DNA from: Nemertoderma westbladi | Taxonomy: Eukaryota; Xenacoelomorpha; Nemertodermatida; Nemertodermatidae | NCBI GenBank assembly: GCA_032718475.1 | Contig: JAUCBJ010004141.1 | Coordinates: forward strand, 1-42,528 | DNA length: 42,528 nucleotides | Direction: 5' to 3' | Shown: positions 23,101 to 32,474 of the stretch, piece by piece | Numbering within the stretch: the first letter of the stretch is position 1 | How the letters are laid out: the number at the start of each line of letters is the position of its first letter | Translations under genes and position numbers: made by a program | Notes under the pieces: generated by a model | What the model was told of the DNA's origin: nothing | Seen by the model: only the letters and a program-made list of their open reading frames with translations | The model's database searches: none

Positions 23101-26040
23101 GAGACGGGTACCTGGGTGAACTCCGGTCCCTTGTTGAACTCCGGTACCTGGGTGAACTCATTGTGTATGGGTGGGGAGACGGGTACCTGGGTGAACTCAT
23201 TGTGTATGGGTGGGGAGACGGGTACCTGGGTGAACTCATTGTGTATGGGTGGGGAGACGGGTACCTGGGTGAACTCATGGTGTATGGGTGGGGAGACGGG
23301 TACCTGGGTGAACTCGTGGTGTATGGGTGGGGAGACGGGTACCTGGGTGAACTCATTGTGTATGGGTGGGGAGACGGGTACCTGGGTGAACTCATGGTGA
23401 ATGGGTGGGGAGACGGGTACCTGGGTGAACTCATGGTGTATGGGTGGGGAGACCGGTACCTGGGTGAACTCGTGTATGGGTGGGGAGACGGGTACCTGGG
23501 TGAACTCATGGTGAATGGGTGGGGAGACCGGTACCTGGGTGAACTCACGGTGAATGGGTGGGGAGACGGGTACCTGGGTGAACTCATTGTGTATGGGTGG
23601 GGAGACGGGTACCTGGGTGAACTCATGGTGAATGGGTGGGGAGACCGGTACCTGGGTGAACTCATGGTGTATGGGTGGGGAGACGGGTACCTGGGTGAAC
23701 TCATGGTGAATGGGTGGGGAGACCGGTACCTGGGTGAACTCGTGGTGTATGGGTGGGGAGACGGGTACCTGGGTGAACTCATTGTGTATGGGTGGGGAGA
23801 CGGGTACCTGGGTGAACTCGTGGTGTATGGGTGGGGAGACGGGTACCTGGGTGAACTCATTGTGTATGGGTGGGGAGACGGGTACCTGGGTGAACTCAGG
23901 GTGTATGGGTGGGGAGACCGGTACCTGGGTGAACTCATGGTGTATGGGACCGGTACCTGGGTGAACTCATGGTGAATGGGTGGGGAGACCGGTACCTGGG
24001 TGAACTCATTGTGTATGGGTGAGGAGACGGGTACCTGGGTGAACTCATGGTGAACGCGTGGGGAGACGGGTACCTGGGTGAACTCATGGTGTATGGGTGG
24101 GGAGACGGGTACCTGGGTGAACTCATGGTGAATGGGTGGGGAGACGGGTACCTGGGTGAACTCATTGTGTATGGGTGGGGAGACCGGTACCTGGGTGAAC
24201 TCGTGTATGGGTGGGGAGACGGGTACCTGGGTGAACTCATGGTGAATGGGTGGGGAGACCGGTACCTGGGTGAACTCACGGTGAATGGGTGGGGAGACGG
24301 GTACCTGGGTGAACTCATTGTGTATGGGTGGGGAGACGGGTACCTGGGTGAACTCATGGTGAATGGGTGGGGAGACCGGTACCTGGGTGAACTCATGGTG
24401 TATGGGTGGGGAGACGGGTACCTGGGTGAACTCATGGTGAATGGGTGGGGAGACCGGTACCTGGGTGAACTCGTGGTGTATGGGTGGGGAGACGGGTACC
24501 TGGGTGAACTCATTGTGTATGGGTGGGGAGACGGGTACCTGGGTGAACTCGTGGTGTATGGGTGGGGAGACGGGTACCTGGGTGAACTCATTGTGTATGG
24601 GTGGGGAGACGGGTACCTGGGTGAACTCAGGGTGTATGGGTGGGGAGACCGGTACCTGGGTGAACTCATGGTGTATGGGACCGGTACCTGGGTGAACTCA
24701 TGGTGAATGGGTGGGGAGACCGGTACCTGGGTGAACTCATTGTGTATGGGTGAGGAGACGGGTACCTGGGTGAACTCATGGTGAACGCGTGGGGAGACGG
24801 GTACCTGGGTGAACTCATGGTGTATGGGTGGGGAGACGGGTACCTTGGTGAACTCATTGTGTATGGGTGGGGAGACGGGTACCTGGGTGAACTCCGGTCC
24901 CTTGTTGAACTCCGGTACCTGGTTGAACTCATTGTGTATGGGACGGGTACCTGGGTGAACTCATGGTGTATGGGACGGGTACCTGGGTGAACTCGTGGTG
25001 TATGGGTGGGGAGACGGGTACCTGGGTGAACTCATGGTGAATGGGTGGGGAGACCGGTACCTGGGTGAACTCATGGTGTATGGGTGGGGAGACGGGTACC
25101 TGGGTGAACTCATGGTGTATGGGTGGGGAGACGGGTACCTGGGTGAACTCATTGTGTATGGGTGGGGAGACGGGTACCTGGGTGAACTCGTGGTGTAACG
25201 GTGGGGAGACGGGTACCTGGGTGAACTCATTGTGTATGGGTGGGGGACGGGTACCTGGGTGAACTCATGGTGAATGAATGGGTGGGGTGATGGGTACCTG
25301 GGTGAACTCATGGTGAATGGGTGGGGAGACGGGTACTTGGGTGAACTCGTGGTGTAACGTTGGGGAGACGGGTACCTGGGTGAACTCGTGGTGTATGGGT
25401 GGGGAGACGGGTACCTGGGTGAACTCGTGGTGTAACGTTGGGGAGACGGGTACCTGGGTTAACTCATGGTGAATGGGTGGGGAGACGGGTACCTGAGTGA
25501 ACTCGTGGTGTATGGGTGGGGAGACCGGTACCTGGGTGAACTCATGGTGAATGGGTGGGGAGACGGGTACTTGAGTGAACTCGTGGTGTATGGGTGGGGA
25601 GACCGGTACCTGGGTGAACTCATGGTGAATGGGTGGGGAGACGGGTACCTGGGTGAACTCATGGTGTATGGGTGAGGAGACGGGTACCTGGGTGAACGCA
25701 TGGTGAATGGGTGGGGAGACGGGTACCTGAGTGAACTCGTGGTGTATGGGTGGGGAGACGGGTACCTGGGTGAACTCATGGTGAATGGGTGGGGAGACGG
25801 GTACCTGGGTGAACTCATGGTGAATGGGTGGGGAGACGGGTACCTGGGTGAACTCATGGTGAATGGTTGGGGATACGGGCACCTGGGTGAACTCATGGTG
25901 AATGGGTGGGGAGACGGGTACCTGGGTGAACTCATGGTGAATGGGTGGGGAGACGGGTACCTGGGTGAACTCATGGTGAATGGTTGGGGAGACGGGCACC
26001 TGGGTGAACTCATGGTGAATGGGTGGGGAGACGGGCACCC
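20166..26040 (+). repeat. 39-bp G-rich minisatellite array in CPEB1 intron 4
   Basis: About 150 units of 39 bp. Each holds GGGTGAACTC, then ATGGTGTATG (or AATG, or CATTGTG), then GGTGGGGAGACGGGTACCTG. The array starts about 36 bp after the exon 4 donor. Two main site types alternate: GAGACGGGTACC and GAGACCGGTACC. The G-rich strand is the CPEB1 sense strand. Most units contain four G-runs with short loops (GGG-T-GGGG-AGAC-GGG-TACCT-GGG). The right end (from about 25.26 kb) is more diverged. The long open frames over it exist because 39 is a multiple of three. Confidence 0.98.
21786..25000 (+). repeat. nested block duplications inside the 39-bp array
   Basis: A rare marker unit (GTGAACGCGTGGGGAGAC) occurs near 21790, 23011, 24051 and 24782. 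The steps are 1221, 1040 and 731 bp, and the preceding short GTGTATGGGACCGGTACC unit recurs with it. A second marker (CTCCGGTCCCTTGTTGAAC) accompanies three of the four but not the one near 24051. The blocks were therefore duplicated as multi-unit cassettes and then shortened. Confidence 0.85.
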
Positions 26041-26041
26041 C

Positions 26042-26522
26042 CTGTAAATTGGGCGTCTAAGTTAGGGGATTTTATCTCACATCTACTGTAAATTGGGCGT
26101 CTAAGTTAGGGGATTTTATCTCACATCTACTGTAAATTGGGCGTCTAAGTTAGGGGATTTTATCTCACATCTACTGAAAATTGGGCGTCTAAGTTAGGGG
26201 ATATTGTCTCACATCTACTGTAAATTGGGCGTCTAAGTTAGGGGATTTTATCTCACATCTACTGTAAATTGGGCGTCTAAGTTAGGGGATCTCACATCGA
26301 CTGTAAAGGCGTCTACGTTAGGGGATCTCACATCGACTGTAAATTGGGCGTCTAAGTTGGGGGATTTTATCTCACATCTACTGAAAATTGGGCGTCTAAG
26401 TTAGGGGATATTGTCTCACATCTACTGTAAATTGGGCGTCTAGGTTAGGGGATTTTATCTCACATCTACTGTAAATTGGGCGTCTAAGTTACGGTATCTC
26501 ACATCTACTGTAAATTGGGCGT
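26042..26522 (+). repeat. 44-bp minisatellite array, left block
   Basis: About 11 units starting CTGTAAATTGGGCGTC, then TAAGTTAGGGGATTTTATC, then TCACATCTA. Some units lack TTTAT or similar, giving about 39 bp. It starts within two bases of the end of the 39-bp array, so two unrelated arrays abut. Confidence 0.96.
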
Positions 26523-27102
26523 AATGTGACGGGATCCGAGAATCCCGACCGGTTGTTTTATTTACGCGTCCCCACCGTGTGTGAAAAGAGTTTGTTGTTG
26601 GATTGAGAGTTCTGATGTTGTTGATCGATATGTATAAATATAATAATAGAGTAAAGCACAAACACAGTTGATGGATAGCAGTATAATTCAGATACCGGTA
26701 ATGCAATTGGTGATGGTGGCGGCAATGGACGGTAATAAAAGTTACCGTTCTGCCCTAACTGAACTGACTAAGCTAAGTGAATGAATGAGGAACATCAATG
26801 GGTAATATACTGCACTGGGTTGGCCGTATTACTCAGCGGATGCCTGCCCCCCATTGGCTAATAACCTAATTCTCGCCCTCCCATCTCTCTGGGAGTGTTT
26901 TCCCCCGCTACTGTCACTCTCTCTCTCCCGGAGGTGTAACCTCTGACCCCCATTGTGTGTGGCCCTTTGGGGTTTGTCGTCCCCGTTTATTGGGGGTGAT
27001 ACGAGGTTGATTGGCAATCAACCTCGTACTCCCCAATATTGCTTAAAGGCCCCGCTTGCCCAACTTTATGGGGTGATTAGCGGAATTGAATTCGCTAACA
27101 TA
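26523..27102. mobile_element. about 580-bp insertion splitting the 44-bp array, class unknown
   Basis: Unique, non-repetitive DNA interrupts a unit between GGGCGT and TAAGTTAGG, and the same repeat resumes afterwards. It therefore looks like an insertion into the array. The ends show only weak inverted similarity (AATGTGACG against the complement of CGCTAACATA), and no clear target-site duplication is visible. A strong hairpin lies near its right end, and TTAGCG/CGCTAA forms a near-palindrome at the extreme right. No protein is encoded. A non-autonomous DNA element or Helitron-like piece is possible, but captured filler DNA is equally possible. Confidence 0.5.
26989..27037. other. near-perfect hairpin inside the insertion
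   Basis: TACGAGGTTGATTG (27000-27013) and its exact reverse complement (27015-27028) are separated by a single G. ATTGGGG/CCCCAAT extends the stem outward past a small bulge. The loop is too small for a microRNA precursor. Such cruciform-capable hairpins occur at the ends of some transposons. Confidence 0.85.
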
Positions 27103-28597
27103 TAAGTTAGGGGATTTTATCTCACATCTACTGTAAATTGGGCGTTTAAGTTAGGGGATTTTATCTCACATCTACTGTAAATTGGGCGTCTAAGTTAGGG
27201 GATTTTATCTCACATCTACTGTAAATTGGGCGTTTAAGTTAGGGGATTTTATCTCACATCTACTGTAAATTGGGCGTTTAAGTTAGGGGATATTGTCCCA
27301 CATCTACTGTACATTGGGCGTCTAAGTTAGGGGATCTCACATCGACTGTAAATTGGGCATCTAAGTTAGGGGATCTTACATCTACTGTAAATTGGGCGTC
27401 TAAGTTAGGGGATTTTATCTAACATCTACTGTATATTGGGCGTCTAAGTTAGGGGATTTTATCTCACATCTACTGAAAATTGGGCGTCTAAGTTAGGGGA
27501 TTTTGTCTCACATCTACTGTAAATTGGGCGTCTAAGTTAGGGGATTTTGTCTCACATCTACTGTAAATTGGGCGTCTAAGTTAGGGGATTTTGTCTCACA
27601 TCTACTGTAAATTGGGCGTCTAAGTTAGGGGATTTTATCACACATCTACTGTAAATTGGGCGTTTAAGTAGGGGATATTGTCTCACATCTACTGAACATT
27701 GGGCGTCTAAGTTAGGGGATTTTATCTCACATCTACTGTAAATTGGGCGTTTAAGTTAGGGGATTTTATCTCACATTGACTGTAAATTGGGCGTCTAAGT
27801 TAGGGAATTTTATCTCACATCTACTGAAAATTGGGCGTCTAAGTTAGGGGATCTCACATCGACTGTACATTGGGCGTCTAAGTTAGGGGATCTCACATCT
27901 ACTGAAAATTGGGCGTCTAAGTTAGGGGATTTTATCTCACATCTACTGAAAATTGGGCGTCTAAGTTAGGGGATCTCACATCGACTGTACATTGGGCGTC
28001 TAAGTTAGGGGATCTCACATCTACTGAAAATTGGGCGTCTAAGTTAGGGAATTTTATCTCACATCTACTGAAAATTGGGCGTCTAAGTTAGGGGATCTCA
28101 CATCGACTGTACATTGGGCGTCTAAGTTAGGGGATCTCACATCTACTGAAAATTGGGCGTCTAAGTTAGGGGATTTTATCTCACATCTACTGTAAATTGG
28201 GCGTCTAAGTTAGGGGATTTTATCTCACATCTACTGTAAATTGGGCGTCTAAGTTAGGGGATCTCACATCGACTGTAAATTGGGCGTCTAAGTTAGGGGA
28301 TCTCACATCTACTGAAAATTGGGCGTCTAAGTTAGGGGATTTTGTCTCATATCGACTGTAAATTGGGCGTCTAAGTTAGGGGATTTTATCCCACATCTAC
28401 TACTGTAAATTGGGCGTCTGAGTTAGGGGATCTCACATCGACTGTAAATTGGGCGTCTAAGTTAGGGGATCTCACATCGACTGTAAATTGGGCGTCTAAG
28501 TTAGGGGATCTCACATCTGCTGAAAATAGGGCGTCTAAGTTAGGGGATTTTGTCTCACATCGACTGTAAATTTGGCGTCTAAGTTAGGGGATTTTTT
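27103..28597 (+). repeat. 44/39-bp minisatellite array, right block
   Basis: The array resumes for about 1.5 kb, roughly 35 units. It mixes 44-bp units (GGGGATTTTATCTCACATC) with 39-bp units (GGGGATCTCACATC), and ACTGTAAATT with ACTGAAAATT or ACTGTACATT starts. Between about 27.83 and 28.17 kb an ordered trio (44+39+39, about 122 bp) is repeated three times. Each unit contains one TTAGGG hexamer. Confidence 0.97.
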
Positions 28598-29043
28598 TAA
28601 ATAACATTAGGTTGAGTCGGCCGTGATCAAACCAGTCTGTATGAAAGGAGACTCTGTTCCTTAGCTACAATCTCAATAACTTGAATATGTAACCATTGTG
28701 CTTGTATGTAACTTTTCTATCCCGCACAAATATCACCCTTTATTTTCCGCAATCAATCTTCCAAAAATGCGGATAATAAAATATTTACCCAATCAATGAT
28801 CTAGAAGTTTATTTTCCTGATTTCGCATTATTTATTCTCGATCAGTAATTACGATGGTAATTATTAATAAATTTAGCATTCAAGTCAAGCTAACAAGTTA
28901 AGCTGCAGGATCTACTGCAGTATATTTAGCAGCTGAGTATTATTTAATTACACAACGGTGCAGAATTAACCTCAAATAATTTGCGATAACTTTGTCAAGT
29001 TAAACTTATTTTCTCGTTAAACGTATTTTTCTATTTGTTCTAG
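28598..29043 (+). other. 3' end of CPEB1 intron 4
   Basis: About 445 bp of ordinary AT-rich intron ends in a T-rich tract and the acceptor CTATTTGTTCTAG. No gene or repeat is recognised. Confidence 0.6.
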
Positions 29044-29172
29044 AACTCTGTGTTTCTACGAAATCCCTCACCGCTACAAACACGAGTATGTGCTACGCCA
29101 TCTTACGACGGTGTTATGCAACATCGAGGCGTGTTGGAGGGTTCCTACATACAGCAGACTGACGATGCAAAG
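29044..29172 (+). CDS. CPEB1: CPEB1-like gene, coding exon 5
   Basis: This 129-bp exon of 43 codons, phase 0 at both ends, lies between a TTGTTCTAG acceptor and a GTGGGG donor. It is open throughout and encodes a segment with FLRNPSPLQTR and a Tyr/Gly/Gln-containing tail ending DDAK. No domain is recognised. It belongs to the variable linker before the RRMs. Because its length is a multiple of three, it could be skipped without shifting the frame. Confidence 0.75.
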
Positions 29173-29274
29173 GTGGGGGTTGTATAAGTTACGAATAATT
29201 TATATTTATTAATAAATTCCGTAAAATATTATACCGTAAAATAAATAACGTTTTATTTATTAATGGCAACAAAG

Positions 29275-29500
29275 CAAACAGTCGACCGAAGCCGGAGGCG
29301 ACGCGACGCAAAGGCTCTTTCGATAGCTGCTACCCGAATGTAACTACTCATATCCCTTTTGGCTCGCAGATATTTAACTGGTACTCATTTTATCGACCCC
29401 CTGGATTTAAGGCTTAGTGGACCCTGGTGGGGTTCGAACCTACAACCAATAGATTGCAGGCCCGGCGCTCAACCTTCTGAGCTACCCAGCTATTTTATGA
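29275..29500 (-). mobile_element. tRNA-derived SINE-like element in CPEB1 intron 5
   Basis: On the minus strand a tRNA-like head carries an A-box-like TAGCTCAGAAGGTTGAGCG (complement of about 29467-29485) and a perfect B box GGTTCGAACCC (complement of 29429-29440). The acceptor stem and anticodon stem do not pair properly, so it is not a working tRNA gene. A GC-rich tail follows down to about 29275. RNA polymerase III promoter plus unrelated tail is the SINE pattern. The exact ends are uncertain. Confidence 0.65.
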
Positions 29501-29627
29501 AGGTGCACACCCAATAAGCGCTTACATTTCATTTCTATCTATAATCGGCCTGCTGCATTACAGCTGCATATATATTGATATGTTATCATCCCTATCCCTC
29601 GTGACATTCTCGAGATTATCCGCATCT

Positions 29628-29740
29628 TCAAGGCCAGTATCCTTTAAGAGGCGTCTCAAGAAAGTCATGGGCTGTCCACCATGCTTATTTTCTCTATGGG
29701 GCTGTCAAATCACAATATTGTGCACTAGCTGTTCCTCACA
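29628..29740. repeat. dispersed repeat, copy 2
   Basis: This is a second copy of the element at 3463-3575, in the same orientation. It shares TTTAAGAGGCGTCTCAAGAA and the later ATTGTGCACTAGCTGTTCC words. It lies in intron 5 between the SINE and exon 6. Confidence 0.8.
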
Positions 29741-29843
29741 ACTCACAATTCCCATAAAGTTATACTTTATATTATGGCGTAAATATTAGAGTTACAATGA
29801 AATTATAATATTTAGTCTAATTAACTTATTCTGCCCCCAATAG

Positions 29844-30183
29844 ACCGATACTCACCCTTCCGCACCCGGGGTAGATCTGGCCCCAACCCAGCCCGTCGGC
29901 TCCTGGGACACTCTCCTCGCCCTCACCAACGACCCGTTCGCGATGGAGCGCGCCGCTCGTCTCTACCGCAGCGCGGCCTCGGTCTGCGAGGCTAGCTGCA
30001 CGTGGTCCGGTCAGCTACCACGTCGTGAGTACAACGACCCATCCTACTCGTCCAAGGTCTTCCTCGGCGGAGTGCCTTGGGATATTACCGAACACAGTCT
30101 CGTCGCGACTCTGCAGGCCTTCGGTAACCTTCGGGTGGAGTGGCCTGGAAAAGATTCTAAACATCCGAAATATCCTCCTAAAG
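29844..30183 (+). CDS. CPEB1: CPEB1-like gene, coding exon 6 (start of RRM1)
   Basis: This 340-bp GC-rich exon contains the diagnostic sequence of the gene. WDTLL...[17 protein letters not shown] and [10 protein letters not shown] precede RRM1. RRM1 then begins with the RNP2-type [13 protein letters not shown] (about residues 276-288 of the assembled chain) and continues through [18 protein letters not shown]. This matches vertebrate CPEB1 and Drosophila Orb almost word for word. CPEB1 binds UUUUAU elements in 3' UTRs and controls poly(A) length and translation in oocytes and neurons. The exon has acceptor CCCCCAATAG and ends AAAG|GTTGGT in phase 1, at the conserved position before the Gly of GYVYLVF. 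That RNP1 half, RRM2 and the C-terminal zinc-binding region are not in the window and must follow a first intron segment of more than 12 kb. Confidence 0.97.
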
Positions 30184-30535
30184 GTTGGTTCAGTGGTTCA
30201 ATTCACTCTAAATGTTGGAAAAAATAATGGAAATTATTATAAAACTGGAAACTAGTAGACTGGTGAGCTGCCGAGGGATTACGGTCTCCACAGAGACGCA
30301 GCCTTGGTTGATCTACGATCTGGATCTACGATCTAGCATGCATCTGGCAAGTTTCCGCTTGAAAGGATAACAAATAACGAAATGAGAGTTTCACTTTCAG
30401 ATATTTCGACCTCTGGCTGCAAACTGTAGAAGTGCGCCGCCGTGTGTAAATGGATTACCGTTCCACAAAGATGTAGTCACTACATATATGCCTGTGCATA
30501 GACTGCTAGTACATAATAAGATTCAGCTTAAATGA
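30184..30535 (+). other. start of CPEB1 intron 6
   Basis: Intronic DNA before the LINE. It contains a duplicated TCTACGATC word (about 30310-30332) but no recognisable gene. Confidence 0.5.
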
Positions 30536-30562
30536 ATTATAATAATAATAATAATAATAATA
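30536..30562. repeat. (AAT)n microsatellite at the LINE 3' end
   Basis: About eight AAT repeats. On the minus strand this is an (ATT)n tail following the GCGCTATATAAAT-type terminus of the antisense LINE, the usual simple-repeat tail of CR1/L2-group elements. Confidence 0.85.
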
Positions 30563-30795
30563 TATATTTATATAGCGCTAATACCAAAATAAGACATTTA
30601 AGCTCTAAGCGCTTTTATTTCTAAAAATGAGTCCAGGTACCAGTTTTTAAAATAATCCAAAGATTAAATAACTTAGCGATCTACTAAGGTGAGTTCAGTT
30701 AAAATAAATATTTGATTTAAAAAACTTTAAAAACGCGCAGCAGGAGATAGGTAATTACTAATTACAATTATAAATTCGACGATGAATCCTCCCTT

Positions 30796-31113
30796 TCACG
30801 ATTGGTATTCTTCAATGAAGTGGTGTGTCTTAAGACGCGATTTAAATAGTGTTAATGAGTTAATGTGCCGCAATTCACTCGGGAGTGCATTCCAGACTAG
30901 TGGGCCCGCAATAGAGAATGCTCGGCGTCCATAGTTGCTAAGATTATATCTCGGGACAGACAATAAATTAGCAGATCCAGATCGCAAATCACGAGGTGGT
31001 TCATATCTATTGAGAAGATCCGTTAAATATTGTGGTGCTATGCCATGCAAACATTTAAAAACAGCTTTCCAATTGCCTACTGACACGCTTTGGCTATTTC
31101 TGTGGTGTACCAT
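30796..31113 (-). pseudogene. LINE ORF2 C-terminal fragment
   Basis: The segment carries the family signature KCLHGIAPQYLTDLL, then a SVPR...YGRRAFSIAGPLVWNALP stretch and a final LFKSRLKTHHF. This is the conserved tail found after the RT in CR1/L2-type elements. It is in a different frame from the endonuclease segment upstream, as expected if an internal deletion joined them out of frame. Confidence 0.85.
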
Positions 31114-32474
31114 TTTCCACAGATCGTTCGTGGCTTTGACGATTTCTGGCGTAAAGGAGCGTGCTTATCTAAGATATTCAATAATACATTATCAAAATTT
31201 GCAGCAAATTCATTTATATAACTTGGGTCATCAGCCTTATTAAATAATGTACTTTGTTGAATGTCTTGCAATAATACATTGATATTAATAGATTTTAAGT
31301 TTCTTGTTCTGGTCCAATCTTCTTCTATTTTAGGTTTTCTGTGAAGAAAAGTAAATTGAACAGGAAAATGATCTGAAAGACCTATGTCCTTGACATTTAC
31401 ATTATTAATATCAAAACTGGTTTCATCACGTACTAAGATCAGATCCAAAGTGTTACCACATCGATGACTAGGTTCAGTAACGAGTTGGATTAGGCCAAAG
31501 CAATTACACAACTCATTGAACTCCATTGCGTCCTTATTATTGATTATATCGTTCATGTGAAAGTTGAAATCTCCTATCATTATTAGTTCACCGGGGGCAA
31601 GGACAATACATTGCATAAAATCTGAGAATTCAGAAATAAAATTGTTGACAGTGAGCTTATTTTTAGTTGAAGGATGTATTCTATAAATGATGATAATTCG
31701 AATTAAGGTAACGGATTTACTACAGGTTAGCTCCATAAATTCGAAGGATTTGTATTGTAATGATTTATCTGTTTTATCCTTCAGATCAAGCTGAATTTTT
31801 GACACACAAGCTATTCCACCCCCGCTTTGAGCAATTTGACTATAGATTCTAGGGTTTTGTTGGAACCTGTAGATCAGATCACTATTGAAAGTATTTTCAA
31901 CTGGTATGTCATCATCATTACCTGACAACCATGACTCAGTGACAGCCAAAATATCAATATTATTTTCGTCCATAAAATCACGTAAATAATCTGCTTTGTG
32001 ACGCAGAGAGCGCGTATTAATATTACAAAATTTAATATAATCTAATTTACGTTGATCTATCAAGTTTCCAGCTGAACTGTTTACATTATTGACAATGTTA
32101 TTACTGCCGGTACCGGATATATAATCGTTGGTAACGAGACTGTTTACATTATTGACACTTTCATTACAGGTTGATTTATAATCACTAACATTTCCAGAAC
32201 TGTCTACATTATTGATACCATCGTTATTGCCATTACCGGGTATATTGTCAAAGTGTATGGTACTGATTGTATGGTTGAAACTTACAAGTGACAGGGATAC
32301 CTTCGGTGTCCCGGCTGTGCATGTAGGTGGTTGTCAGTCTGTCTGCGTGGATATTCCCGAACTCTTTCTGGTTCGAAATTGTCGTTCAGAATATGAATGG
32401 GTGGCTTTATGAGGAGGTGATGTCGTAAGATCTATAGTTTTCGGGTTCTGTACAGACTCGGGTGCGTTGTCCAT
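31077..32474 (-). pseudogene. LINE ORF2 N-terminal part with APE endonuclease
   Basis: The frame opens before 32474, where an ATG overlaps the end of ORF1, and has one in-frame TGA at 32334-32336 in a CpG-decay context. A spacer follows with a repeated NNVNS/NNVDS motif. The endonuclease then runs from about 32040 with CNINTRSLRHK, the catalytic-loop TESWLSGNDDD, a central GDFNFHMND and a terminal GLSDHFPVQF. These are the standard motifs of the AP-endonuclease-like domain that nicks target DNA. It ends abruptly after YTTEIAKA, where RT should follow. Confidence 0.88.

Noticed and set aside
20241-26047. Open frames of 300-480 codons coding 13-residue repeats such as MVYGWGDGYLGEL and the opposite-strand Ser/Pro/His-rich repeat
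   Set aside because: Same artefact: a 39-bp period, open on both strands. The region lies inside a CPEB1 intron bounded by good splice sites.
26989-27037. microRNA precursor
   Set aside because: The arms are separated by one base, leaving no proper loop, and the stem is shorter than a typical pre-miRNA.
15371-28597. Regular repeats considered as a CRISPR array
   Set aside because: The units are contiguous with no unique spacers, and the context is a eukaryotic intron.
29415-29492. Functional tRNA gene on the minus strand
   Set aside because: The A and B boxes are present, but the acceptor and anticodon stems do not pair. A SINE head is the better reading.
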